Shown in pieces: positions 1 to 8,317 of a stretch of DNA of 29,743 nucleotides (its first letter is position 1; each line of letters opens with the position of its first letter). Source of the DNA: Methanobacteriota archaeon (GTDB lineage Archaea > Thermoplasmatota > Poseidoniia > Poseidoniales > Poseidoniaceae); assembly GCA_018662715.1 (NCBI GenBank), contig JABJFP010000220.1, positions 1 to 29,743 of the forward strand, read 5' to 3'. Both the position numbers and the translations under genes were made by a program. The notes beneath the pieces were generated by a model, which saw only the letters and a list, made by a program, of their open reading frames with translations, was not told the DNA's origin and made no database searches.

Positions 1-1
1 A

Positions 2-70
2 TTGGTTGGCCACTCAATTGAGGACGTTGAGCGGTTCACAGAGGAAGGTATTTCCGATTCGGAGGAATGA
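2..70 (+). CDS. C-terminal end of an upstream gene, probably an ABC transporter ATPase (partial)
   Basis: Frame 2 is open from the window edge and ends at TGA 68-70; the last residues read LVGHSIEDVERFTEEGISDSEE in two parts (LVGHSIEDVERF, then TEEGISDSEE). The stop overlaps the next start as ATGA (67-70), typical of translational coupling. No diagnostic motif lies in this short acidic tail. The identity as the ATPase partner of the following ABC-2-like permease is inferred only from the overlap and the usual ATPase-permease gene order. Confidence 0.55.
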   Translation: MVGHSIEDVERFTEEGISDSEE

Positions 71-1764
71 ACTTGGATACCACGTTCATCGAATCTCGCG
101 CTTGGGACGACGAGATTTCAGAACGCCTTCCATCTCTTGGGACCTCTGCTCACGGGGCGAAATTGACCGAACCACTACGGGGTTGGAAGGCGTTTTCAGC
201 GACCTTTCGGGTCATGTTTGTCGAAGAAGGAAGAAAGAGTGTTGAGTTTGCTAAAAAGAGGCAAATGGTCCTCTTTCCATTGTTGCTTACGCTGGTTACG
301 GCGATCTCAACGATCGGTTTGCAATTTCTAGTTGGGGACTCGGCCGCCCAAAGTTCCGACCTTGACAACAAAACCTTCACGTGGCAAGAACTTCGATTTG
401 CACTGCATTTGCCCTTGTTCATGTTCTCGTTGGGGATGGGAACTTTTGCTTTCATAGGTCGAGATGCTATCATTCGGCGTACAGGGACTAAAAATTTCCT
501 TCTCGCAGCCCCAGCACTTCAACCGTTGCCGAACTCAATGGCACACTTCGCATATTTTGTCAAAGATTTGGCGTTCTATGTGATGCTCATTCTCACTCCG
601 ATAATTGCCGGCATGGCACTCGGCATTCTGCTTGATGGTGTGGCTGGCATTCGCACCCCGCTCCTTTGGACCTCGCTGCCATGGACATGGCTTGCAATGG
701 CAACCACGCTAGGGCAAGGCCTGGCTCTTTCGTTTCTAGCATCATCTCTATGGCTACGTGGGCGGCCATTTACCATCATCGGTCCGGTTGGTATCGTCGT
801 CCTTGGAATCGGCGTTGGCTTAGGATGGCTACCGACTGAACTGTTGCTATGGGGGCTGGTTGCTCAATCAACACAGAACGGCCTATTCATTCTCGGTGGG
901 CTGATATTTTCTGTTGGACTTGGCTTATTCGCATCCATGCTGATTCTTGATGACTTTGACGTGAGTGTCGTTGAACGAGGTGACCTCCTGGCTCCAATTT
1001 ACGGGCGGCTTAATTTCCTCGGTAGCGGTGAAATCCGTCTAATTGTCGCAAAAGAGTTTGTTGATTTGTTCCGTTCTGGTGCCATCAAGAAGATGACAGT
1101 ATCCTATGCGATTCCTCTTCTTGTGTTGCTCGGTATGGCTTGGTTGGTTGATTTTGCCGAGGCTCCAATTCCGATCAACCTCCTTTCATACGCTCCGTTT
1201 TTAGGTTTCTTTGGGTTCAACTTTTATTCGTGGCTTACCATTCTTGATTCTCCGGATTTCATGAACGGCTTACCACTCAAAGTGCCTGATCTCATCCGCG
1301 CCAAGGTTGTGGTTTACTTTCTAGCAACCTCTTGGATCTCTCTGATTTTTATCGTGCTAATGGCTTGGCGGTTGGATGAATGGGCGTCGTTACCTACAAG
1401 CATCATCGTCATGTTTGCTAACTCGATTTACATCGTTGCTTTGACTGCCTTTTTGATGGGTCTGCGCCCGAATAAAGCCATCTTTGACGCGTCGATTATG
1501 ATTTGGTTTTGGATTGGTACCGTTTTGCCATTACTCGGGCTGTTTTTGCTTTCTTTTACCCAAGGAGACGTATCACTGTACGGGAATTGGTGGGAGCGTG
1601 CCTCACAGGATGGATTGGCGGCCACCGCTCAAATGTACGATGATTCAATGGTTCAGCAAGGATATCTGGGGATGATTGTAATCTCAGTACTTCTTCTCTT
1701 TGCCTCGGCAGTTCTTTGGAAAATGATGGACCGCCGATGGGGACGGGCAGAGTTCTCAAACTAA
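67..1764 (+). CDS. ABC-2-like polytopic membrane permease
   Basis: A 565-residue protein with a soluble N-terminal part of about 65 residues followed by many hydrophobic segments: a first one near residues 67-90, then pairs through the middle of the protein, and a last one near 535-553. A cytoplasmic stretch around 295-335 separates the two halves. The build resembles exporter-type ABC-2 permeases, which pair with a separately encoded ATPase to move lipids, polysaccharides or drugs across the membrane. The start is set by the ATGA overlap with the preceding reading frame and by GGAGG just upstream (61-65). I see no substrate-specific motif, so the cargo is unknown. An alternative is a lineage-specific multi-pass protein of unrelated function. 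Confidence 0.65.
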   Translation: MNLDTTFIESRAWDDEISERLPSLGTSAHGAKLTEPLRGWKAFSATFRVMFVEEGRKSVEFAKKRQMVLFPLLLTLVTAISTIGLQFLVGDSAAQSSDLDNKTFTWQELRFALHLPLFMFSLGMGTFAFIGRDAIIRRTGTKNFLLAAPALQPLPNSMAHFAYFVKDLAFYVMLILTPIIAGMALGILLDGVAGIRTPLLWTSLPWTWLAMATTLGQGLALSFLASSLWLRGRPFTIIGPVGIVVLGIGVGLGWLPTELLLWGLVAQSTQNGLFILGGLIFSVGLGLFASMLILDDFDVSVVERGDLLAPIYGRLNFLGSGEIRLIVAKEFVDLFRSGAIKKMTVSYAIPLLVLLGMAWLVDFAEAPIPINLLSYAPFLGFFGFNFYSWLTILDSPDFMNGLPLKVPDLIRAKVVVYFLATSWISLIFIVLMAWRLDEWASLPTSIIVMFANSIYIVALTAFLMGLRPNKAIFDASIMIWFWIGTVLPLLGLFLLSFTQGDVSLYGNWWERASQDGLAATAQMYDDSMVQQGYLGMIVISVLLLFASAVLWKMMDRRWGRAEFSN

Positions 1765-1821
1765 TCTCTGAAGTATCGTCTTGGGGGTATGTTCTTGAGC
1801 ATCAGTCACGGGCCCTTATTC

Positions 1822-2376
1822 ATGGCTCGGGTCTATGCAGTCTGCGGAATGCCTGGCTCAGGCAAGGGTGAATTTGCTGCAGTTCTCTCCAACGATGGAA
1901 TTCCAATCGTTTCGATGGGGGATATGGTTCGGGCTGAAGTTCGTTCAAGAAACCTTCCTGAAAATCCTGGTATTTTCGGTGAAATTGCAGCTGAACTGCG
2001 TGCAGATTTCGGAGAAGATGTTCTCGCAGTACGTCTTGGGGACAAGGTTGACGAACTTCTTGAAGCAAATTCAATCGTTCTCATTGAGGGCCTTAGAGGG
2101 ACGGCAGAGCGAAGTGTATTTTCCCAGAGATGGGGTGATGTTTTCCGAACCGTTGCTATTGACACGAGTGAAGAATTGAGGTTCGAACGAATTCAACAAC
2201 GAGGGCGTTCCGAGGATGGCGATAGAGCTGCTTTTGAGACCCGCAACCTCCGAGAAATTGGATGGGGTTTGGACGTTCTTATTGAGGAAGCAGACGCTGT
2301 TATTTCAAACGACCTTGATTTGGAGGCCTTTGTCGCTGCTTGCGAGGATTGGTTATATTCGGTAAAAACTGCTTGA
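1822..2376 (+). CDS. UPF0200-family P-loop nucleotide kinase (adenylate-kinase-like)
   Basis: About 184 residues. A P-loop GMPGSGKG lies at residues 9-16, directly after the first strand, and a Walker-B-like strand VLIEGLRG lies near 85-92. A basic lid region with RIQQRGRSEDGDR follows near 124-136. This order matches the archaeal UPF0200 family, small P-loop proteins related to adenylate and dephospho-CoA kinases whose substrate is not established to my knowledge. An upstream in-frame ATG (1789) adds 11 residues; I prefer 1822 because family members begin a few residues before the P-loop. Pipelines sometimes label such proteins dephospho-CoA kinase, but this window carries a DUF359 domain (24500-25519), the known archaeal enzyme for that step. 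The gene follows the permease after a short gap. Confidence 0.8.
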   Translation: MARVYAVCGMPGSGKGEFAAVLSNDGIPIVSMGDMVRAEVRSRNLPENPGIFGEIAAELRADFGEDVLAVRLGDKVDELLEANSIVLIEGLRGTAERSVFSQRWGDVFRTVAIDTSEELRFERIQQRGRSEDGDRAAFETRNLREIGWGLDVLIEEADAVISNDLDLEAFVAACEDWLYSVKTA

Positions 2377-2446
2377 AAAAACTTCCATTGTGGCTTTGGC
2401 TAAAATGTCCACAGGGGTGCGTTTTAGAGTTCTTTTTCACCCAAGT

Positions 2447-2454
2447 GTTATAGT
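2447..2454 (+). promoter_or_regulatory. TATA-like box ahead of the pilus operon
   Basis: The sequence GTTATAGT is centred about 25 nt before the ATG at 2475 and about 48 nt before the ATG at 2499. A transcript starting near 2476 would carry a short leader with the GGTGAT ribosome site used for 2499. No other TATA-like element stands out in the 2377-2498 spacer. Confidence 0.4.
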
Positions 2455-2498
2455 CGGGGATAGACTGTAGCCAAATGCGTTCGGCGAAGGTGATGACC

Positions 2499-4022
2499 AT
2501 GGCAAGAAAAAAAGGTGGTGGAGAACGACGTCAACGAGCCAAACAACGTCAACAGTATGACGAGTTGGACAAGTACCCAGTTTTGCCCCCTCACGCCTTT
2601 GCACGTATTGTTCGTGACCGCACAACCCTGAACATCATTTACCAAATCATTGAACCTCCAATGACCAAGAAGGAACAGGAGCAGCGCGACGAAATCATGG
2701 ATATTTTTATCCGTTCACTTACTGCGAACATTGAGGAAATTGACTCAAATCCTGACGCCTATGTCCGTGCTGCAATGGATAAAGTCATCAAGGCTTACAG
2801 TATGAAAATTAACAAGAAGTCGAAATCTAAGATTTTCTATTACCTCCGTCGCGACCTTATCGGATACGGTCAAATGGACGTTTTAATGAACGATGTTAAC
2901 GTTGAGGATATTTCTCTTGATGGAACAAATGTTCCTATTTTTGCCTATCATCGTAAGTTTGAATCCGTGGAGACTACCTGTGTTTGGGAAACCGACCACG
3001 CCTTGGAATCTTATGTTATCAAACTCGCCCAGCGCTGTGGAAAGCACATTTCGGTCGCATCTCCTCTTCTTGATGCTACCTTGATGGACGGTTCGAGAAT
3101 TGTCATGAAACTAGGCCGTGAAGTCTCAACCCGCGGTTCTGCCTTCTGTATCCGACGGTTCAAGGACGACCCGTTCTCCCCTGCCGACATTGTCGCATTC
3201 CGAACGATGTCTTCTCTCATGACCGCTTATCTTTGGATTGCATTCCAAAATGAAGTTCCTATGCTTTTCGTCGGTGGTACGGCGTCTGGAAAGACAACAA
3301 CTCTCAATGCCATGTGCATCTTTATTCCATGGCAGATGAAGATTGTATCAATTGAATCCACTCGTGAAGTTAACATCCCGCAGCCCAACTGGGTTCCAGG
3401 ACTGACCCGTCAAGGATTTGGTGGAGAATCCTCAGACGGTGAGATCGGTGAGTTCGAGTTGCTCAAAGCAGCACTTCGTGAGCGGCCAGAATACATCATT
3501 GTTGGTGAGATTCGTGGTGCGGAAGCCTATGTTCTGTTCCAAGCCATGGCGACGGGTCACTGTGCATACTCCACGGTTCACGCCGACTCGGTTCCCTCTC
3601 TTGTTCACCGTTTGGAAAATAAACCAATTGACATCCCACGTGTTCTCCTTCCTGCTCTGGAGGCTTGTGTCATTCAGATTCAGACCCGTATCAATGGAAA
3701 ACGTGTCCGAAGAACCAAGCAGATTGTTGAAATTGTGGGTATTGACCCGAATTCGCTCGAAGTGATCACCAACGAAGTGTTCCGCTGGGACGTGACCTCT
3801 GACGACTTTATCTTCAGTGGAAAATCATATGTTCTTGAGAAAATCATGGTTAAAATCAACTACAGCCAAGAAGAGATGCGCCGTGAATTGAGGACACGTA
3901 AGCGAATTCTGGAATGGATGGTTCTCAACGATATCCGAAAGGCAGACCAAGTGTCACAACTCGTCACAGAATATTACGTACGGCCCAATGAAATCATGGC
4001 CCGTGTTGACGGATTGAAGTGA
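2499..4022 (+). CDS. Type IV pilus/archaellum-class secretion ATPase (FlaI/GspE/VirB11 family)
   Basis: About 507 residues. It powers assembly of pilin-like fibres from the cytoplasmic face of the membrane. Visible motifs are the Walker A loop GGTASGKTT (residues 259-267), the Walker B strand YIIVGEIRG (332-340) and the His box around STVHADS (about 357-363). The N-terminal third is charged, with an Arg/Lys-rich start, and corresponds to the regulatory N-domain of archaeal members. The start at 2499 is preferred because GGTGAT sits at 2489-2494; an in-frame ATG at 2475 lies 25 nt after a TATA-like box and could be used leaderlessly. It is the first gene of a five-gene operon with two platform proteins and two pilin-like proteins. 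No prepilin peptidase or archaellin gene is in the window, so I favour a pilus or Tad-like system over an archaellum. Confidence 0.9.
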   Translation: MARKKGGGERRQRAKQRQQYDELDKYPVLPPHAFARIVRDRTTLNIIYQIIEPPMTKKEQEQRDEIMDIFIRSLTANIEEIDSNPDAYVRAAMDKVIKAYSMKINKKSKSKIFYYLRRDLIGYGQMDVLMNDVNVEDISLDGTNVPIFAYHRKFESVETTCVWETDHALESYVIKLAQRCGKHISVASPLLDATLMDGSRIVMKLGREVSTRGSAFCIRRFKDDPFSPADIVAFRTMSSLMTAYLWIAFQNEVPMLFVGGTASGKTTTLNAMCIFIPWQMKIVSIESTREVNIPQPNWVPGLTRQGFGGESSDGEIGEFELLKAALRERPEYIIVGEIRGAEAYVLFQAMATGHCAYSTVHADSVPSLVHRLENKPIDIPRVLLPALEACVIQIQTRINGKRVRRTKQIVEIVGIDPNSLEVITNEVFRWDVTSDDFIFSGKSYVLEKIMVKINYSQEEMRRELRTRKRILEWMVLNDIRKADQVSQLVTEYYVRPNEIMARVDGLK

Positions 4023-4047
4023 ATGAAAAAAATACAGTGGTGATTGC

Positions 4048-5067
4048 ATGGACCTAACGGCATGGCAGCGAATCTGTAACCGAATTCTCGGCGGTGCTGT
4101 TCGTAAACGAGCTCGTAACGACAAGGTGTTGTCGGCGAACCTCGTCAAGGGCTCCATGCCGATGATGCCTGAAGTTTATCTCGCAACGGTCATCATCACT
4201 ACGATTGCTATCGCTTTGATCTCATGGGGAGTTGTTGGAATTTTCTTCTTCCCCGAAATTGGAGTCATTGCCTTCTATGAAGGAATACAAGCGGCATCAT
4301 CTGTAGGTCCTTGTTTTGAGTGGGAATATTGGAATCCGGATATGATTAATCCAGCCCTACCCGGAAACGGATGCCCCGAATATACGCTCCAAGTGTTCCC
4401 TGCGTTCCTAAAAATCATCATCATTCTTATTGGTGGATTCCTTATTCCGTACATCGCTTACAAGTACAACAAAGGTGGCGCTGCACGAGAGGCAAAGCGA
4501 CGAGGTGACATGATTGAGAAGTATCTTCCTTACGCTGCATCCTATACCGCAGCCATGTCTGCTGCAAACGCAACTCCAAGCAAGATTTTCCGTTCCCTAG
4601 CGATGAATAAAGACATTTACGGAGACGTTGCAGACGACGCTGCGATGGTGTATCGAGATGTAACCTTGCTTGGCTACGACCTCATCACTGCGATGAAGAT
4701 GAGTGTCGACCGTGCTGCATCAGTTTGGCTGACAGAGTTTTTCCAAGGAATGGTTGGAACTCTTACGGCTGGTGGCCAACTCAAGTTGTATTTCCTTAAC
4801 CGAGCAGAACACTACATGCGTGAGAACAGAACTCGCCTTCAGATGTTCCTTGAATCAATTGCTTTACTTGCTGAATCTTACATTGTTGTCGCAGTTGCTA
4901 TGCCGCTTTTCCTCATCGTTATGCTGGTCATTATGTTCTGGGTCTCTGGTTCAGGTGCCCAAATGAGCGAAGGCATGCTGTATGGAATTGTTCTCGGCTT
5001 CATTCCGATGATTCACATTGCTTACGCGATTTTAGTTTACACAAGCAGTAAGGAACAAGACATGTAG
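4048..5067 (+). CDS. Type IV pilus platform protein 1 (TadC/T2SF-like)
   Basis: A 339-residue membrane protein with hydrophobic segments near 43-68, 117-137, 270-293 and 306-331. The cytoplasmic block at about 145-265 (helical, with EKYLPYAASYTAAMSAA near its start) fits the T2SF fold of platform proteins that couple the ATPase to pilin polymerisation. Between the first two membrane segments is an outward loop with two Cys (C89, C109), possibly a disulfide. GGTGA lies just before the ATG (about 4036-4040). It sits 25 nt after the ATPase gene and is followed by a second platform protein. Haloarchaeal PilC proteins usually hold two T2SF units in one chain; here they appear as two genes. Confidence 0.8.
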   Translation: MDLTAWQRICNRILGGAVRKRARNDKVLSANLVKGSMPMMPEVYLATVIITTIAIALISWGVVGIFFFPEIGVIAFYEGIQAASSVGPCFEWEYWNPDMINPALPGNGCPEYTLQVFPAFLKIIIILIGGFLIPYIAYKYNKGGAAREAKRRGDMIEKYLPYAASYTAAMSAANATPSKIFRSLAMNKDIYGDVADDAAMVYRDVTLLGYDLITAMKMSVDRAASVWLTEFFQGMVGTLTAGGQLKLYFLNRAEHYMRENRTRLQMFLESIALLAESYIVVAVAMPLFLIVMLVIMFWVSGSGAQMSEGMLYGIVLGFIPMIHIAYAILVYTSSKEQDM

Positions 5068-5081
5068 ATGGAGGTGAAATC

Positions 5082-6653
5082 ATGGCACGGAAAAAGGAAA
5101 AAATCACCGTTGACTTGGATTTGCCCAAGGACGACTCTACAATGACTCGCCTCTATGTCATCCTGTTCTTTTCAATCATATTCGGCCTTGCTTCTGGTCT
5201 CTTTTGGATAGCAAACTCCGGATTTGTCCCTACACAAAACGGCGAACCCATGTTTACCAACCTGTATTGTGGTGCAACGGCACAGGACGCAGTAGGAAAT
5301 CCGACAGGAGAATACTTCCAAACCAATCAAAAGCCAAATTACGAGGCAAATGAGACGTGCTCAATTCTTCGTGATCGACCTGACCGAGTCACATGGGAAG
5401 GAGAAGAATGGAGTCTCGTTACCAAACGAGGTAAAAATTTCGATGTACCCGGTGTTCCGGATACGGCGACAGGTTCCGTGAATGTACTGCAGCCCTTATG
5501 GCTGAATTGTACAGTTGAAGCGTCAACCAATGCCGAGTATACTGTAGCCATCCGTTCCTCAAGTGGCGAAATAGAGGATTGGTACAACGGTACCGCAAAC
5601 AAAGGTAATTGCGGTATTGAACTCATTACAATCGCTCCAGGTGATCGCTACGAGTTAATGTTCTTGGCAGTTGATGAGAGCGAATATCTGGATAAGGTTA
5701 CCTTTGACATGACCGTCCATTATTTTGATGGGATTCCTGCTAACATGAACAACATGTCTCTTTGGCTTGGGCCGGAAGTCGGTGTTGGTCCTGTCAAAAT
5801 CCACCCAACGATTTTCTTGAATTTCTTCGGATTGACATTCTTTTTGTTTATCTTCCCTGCTTCTTATTACTGGGAGAAAGTTGAGGATAGAAAGAACGAA
5901 GTTGAAGAAAAATTCCCGGATTTCCTGCGTGACCTCGCAGAATACTGGAAGGGAGGGCTTTCGATGACCGTCGCGGTTCAAACACTCGCGACGTCAGAAT
6001 ATGGAGCACTGAATGACGAAGTCAAAAAGATGTCAGACCAACTGAGTTGGGGTATCAAGTTCAGTGATGTCATTCTACAATTCGCAGAACGAGTTGGCAC
6101 GCCACTTGTTCGTCGTGCTATCGCTCTGATTGCAGAAGCAGACCGTGCGGGTGGAAAAATTTCGGATATTCTTGTAACGGCAGCAAACGACTCTCGTGAA
6201 TTGAAGTTCTTAGAAGGTGAAAGAAAACGAGCAATTGGTTCGTATATTGCCGTTATTTGGACATCATACTTCGTTTTCCTTGGGGTTATCGTCGTTCTCG
6301 CCAAGGTGTTTATTCCTGCTATTGCAGGCTCAAATTCGAGCGGTGATGATGGTGGCGACAGCGGTGGTCAAACCATTGGAAACATGACAATACGAAACAT
6401 TGATCCTTTGTTTTTCCTGACAATTTTCTATTATGGAGTGACCATGCAGGCGTTGGGTAACGGCTCAATGGCGGGATTGATGGCAACAGGGCGATTCTCA
6501 ACCGGTTTCAAGCATTCAGGAATGATGATTGTCGTTGCTCTGGTCATCTTCAATTTCGTCGCTTTCTCTCCTGACTTGATTGGTGTCACCGAAATACCGG
6601 GTCTTAACCCGTCGCGGGGAACTTTTGTTCCATCGCCGTTGTTTTGGGGATGA
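5082..6653 (+). CDS. Type IV pilus platform protein 2 with a large Cys-containing ectodomain (TadC/T2SF-like)
   Basis: 523 residues. A membrane segment near 23-44 is followed by about 195 residues outside the membrane with four Cys (C63, C93, C143, C177) and several N-glycosylation sequons (NET at 90, NCT at 142, NGT at 169, NMS at 224). A second membrane segment follows (about 244-263), then a T2SF-like cytoplasmic block (about 268-382, including EEKFPDFLRDLAEYWKGG) and further membrane segments. A second outward loop near 415-440 is Gly/Asp/Ser-rich with more sequons. GGAGGTGA lies just before the ATG (about 5070-5077). The ectodomain is unusually large for this family; its role in contacting pilins or outside ligands is inference. 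Confidence 0.78.
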   Translation: MARKKEKITVDLDLPKDDSTMTRLYVILFFSIIFGLASGLFWIANSGFVPTQNGEPMFTNLYCGATAQDAVGNPTGEYFQTNQKPNYEANETCSILRDRPDRVTWEGEEWSLVTKRGKNFDVPGVPDTATGSVNVLQPLWLNCTVEASTNAEYTVAIRSSSGEIEDWYNGTANKGNCGIELITIAPGDRYELMFLAVDESEYLDKVTFDMTVHYFDGIPANMNNMSLWLGPEVGVGPVKIHPTIFLNFFGLTFFLFIFPASYYWEKVEDRKNEVEEKFPDFLRDLAEYWKGGLSMTVAVQTLATSEYGALNDEVKKMSDQLSWGIKFSDVILQFAERVGTPLVRRAIALIAEADRAGGKISDILVTAANDSRELKFLEGERKRAIGSYIAVIWTSYFVFLGVIVVLAKVFIPAIAGSNSSGDDGGDSGGQTIGNMTIRNIDPLFFLTIFYYGVTMQALGNGSMAGLMATGRFSTGFKHSGMMIVVALVIFNFVAFSPDLIGVTEIPGLNPSRGTFVPSPLFWG

Positions 6654-6657
6654 CGGA

Positions 6658-7098
6658 ATGAAAGCTGATGACGAAGGCCAAATTCACATTCTAGAGATGC
6701 TGACGCTATTTTGGCTGTTCTTCATGTCCGCAACGTTTCTGATTCGTGTTCAGGTTCCTGATTCCCAATCTGTTGCGCTTGATGCATCACTCGAGATGGC
6801 TGGAAGCGACGCCATCCGCTATGGATTAGGACTTGAGGCTGAAATCAACGGGGAAAACCGCTTGGAAGAATTGCTAGCAAACGACGACAGAGAGGGGGTA
6901 TGTGACCTCTTACAATCTGCTGTAGCCCCAGGGAAGGAAGCCAACTGCTGGCTCGCAAAAGACAGTTCAGTATCAACGCCTCACGGGACGGTTGGTACAC
7001 CCGCAGGAGGTACTGTCGCTGTTCATCATCTGGTTGTCGTAGGGGCACATGCTTGGACGGTTACCCTTGACATATGGGCTCGTGGAGGTGGTGCTTGA
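6658..7098 (+). CDS. Pilin-like small membrane-anchored protein 1
   Basis: 146 residues. A short acidic N-terminus ending EGQ is followed by one hydrophobic helix (about residues 11-30, LEMLTLFWLFFMSATFL) and a soluble domain with two Cys (in GVCDLL and ANCWLA). This is the layout of archaeal pilin or pseudopilin proteins, where a peptidase cuts just before the helix; the site here (Gly-Gln) lacks the usual preceding Lys or Arg, so processing is uncertain. The start at 6658 follows GGGG with good spacing and sits 4 nt after the previous stop; the longer open frame (from 6580) runs inside the previous gene. It is fourth in the pilus operon. Confidence 0.68.
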   Translation: MKADDEGQIHILEMLTLFWLFFMSATFLIRVQVPDSQSVALDASLEMAGSDAIRYGLGLEAEINGENRLEELLANDDREGVCDLLQSAVAPGKEANCWLAKDSSVSTPHGTVGTPAGGTVAVHHLVVVGAHAWTVTLDIWARGGGA

Positions 7099-7535
7099 TG
7101 TTGAAGAGTGAACTCTCCCAGCGTGATGGAGCGCAGATGCTCCTTGCAACGGGTGTTGTCTTGCTGATGTCACTTCTCTCAATGGCAATTTTTGGAGTAA
7201 AAGTTGCGGGCTTAACTATTCCTCATGATGCTGCCTCTGACGATGTTATTGTCGCCACGGAAGAGGTGATGGAATCACTCCAACCGCTTTCACAGGCTCG
7301 TACCGATATGTGGGTCGCAGGAGGATTGGAAGGCGTTGAAGCTGCGGATTTGGCCTTGGAGACCGTTCATGACGACCTTCTTCATCATGGAGAACTTCGC
7401 GGCGTTGAAGTAAAATTGACCAACATAACCATCTCCGAAATTGATTCGAGTCAACTCAGCGTCACGGCGCAACTTGGGGTTTCAGATGGAGAAGCAATGC
7501 TAAGCGTTGATATTGCTTTTATCCTTGATGTTTAA
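7098..7535 (+). CDS. Pilin-like small membrane-anchored protein 2
   Basis: 145 residues. The N-terminus MLKSELSQRDGAQ precedes a single hydrophobic helix (about 13-36), followed by a mostly beta-like soluble domain ending in a hydrophobic strand. The Asp-Gly-Ala-Gln junction recalls the D/R-G-Q motif of haloarchaeal pilin-like proteins encoded with pilB/pilC genes. The start overlaps the previous stop (TGATG, 7096-7100) with GGAGGTG at 7084-7090. The stop shares the bases TTAA (7532-7535) with the stop of the convergent minus-strand gene. It is the last gene of the pilus operon and has no Cys. Confidence 0.68.
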   Translation: MLKSELSQRDGAQMLLATGVVLLMSLLSMAIFGVKVAGLTIPHDAASDDVIVATEEVMESLQPLSQARTDMWVAGGLEGVEAADLALETVHDDLLHHGELRGVEVKLTNITISEIDSSQLSVTAQLGVSDGEAMLSVDIAFILDV

Positions 7536-8224
7536 CTTGGGCGTGCATGTTCGTCAATAGCGCGATTAAGCAACGTGAAAATTCGTTCAACATCATCATC
7601 AACCCGTGTAGGGTCAACGATAGGCCAACGAGCAATTCTGGCTCGTTCAATAAGTCCGTCCTGGATGTGACGAATACGAGAAAAACCCGCTAAGTATCGA
7701 TCAGAACGACGATATGATTGAGCGTCTCTGGATTTGAGCATCTCTTTGTGGACACGTTCCTCATCCACCTTCATGACAACACCAAGAGCGATTCCACCAG
7801 CATCCTCCCACGCTCGTAGGAGGCGTGCGCTTGGATTGATATGAACGCCTTCAATGAGCAGGTCAATTCCTTCACGCCTCGCTCTGTTCACCGTTGCATG
7901 AATCCCTTCTTCAACAGCCAAACATGTTTCTGTCCAATCAATGACGGCTTCTCCACTCTCTCCAATAGAAAACGAAGAACGGTGAAGAGCAGGATGAAGG
8001 TGTTCGGGGTCGCTCACTCTCATAATTTCCCTAATGGTATCGGTAGACATCATACGCGTGAATCCAGCCCGGGAAGCTAAACCTACGGCAGCAGTTGACT
8101 TTCCAACACCGGCTGCTCCGGCAATGACCAACAATCGTGGAGGTCTAGTGACGAGTGCCTTTGCGGTTGCTTGCGCCAAACCAACTCTTCGGGGCATGAG
8201 ATGTGCGGGTCGGGATGAGCACAT
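7532..8224 (-). CDS. 2-phosphoglycerate kinase-like P-loop protein
   Basis: About 230 residues from the ATG at 8224. A P-loop GAAGVGKST lies near residues 36-44, followed by an STDTIREIMR segment and a strand IDLLIEGVHINP (Walker-B-like). The C-terminal part has the RYLAGFSRIRHIQDGLI segment typical of 2-phosphoglycerate kinase relatives. In thermophilic methanogens that enzyme phosphorylates 2-phosphoglycerate on the way to cyclic 2,3-diphosphoglycerate; relatives elsewhere are often of unknown substrate. Starts at 8308, 8224 and 8197 are all open; 8308 would reach almost to the divergent dehydrogenase start, and none has a good ribosome site. The 93-nt gap to the divergent gene must hold both promoters if 8224 is right. 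Confidence 0.7.
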   Translation of the reverse strand: MCSSRPAHLMPRRVGLAQATAKALVTRPPRLLVIAGAAGVGKSTAAVGLASRAGFTRMMSTDTIREIMRVSDPEHLHPALHRSSFSIGESGEAVIDWTETCLAVEEGIHATVNRARREGIDLLIEGVHINPSARLLRAWEDAGGIALGVVMKVDEERVHKEMLKSRDAQSYRRSDRYLAGFSRIRHIQDGLIERARIARWPIVDPTRVDDDVERIFTLLNRAIDEHARPS

Positions 8225-8317
8225 GAGGCTTCTGCCCTTCACAGAGGTCTTTTGGACACATTGAACGGGTGATTGAGGCACCGATGTGCCTTTGAAGCGA
8301 GTCAACATGGAGGGGAC

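Noticed and set aside
4048..6653. Archaellum FlaJ assignment for the platform proteins
   Set aside because: No archaellin genes or other fla genes lie near; the two-gene platform with pilin-like partners fits a pilus or Tad-like system better.
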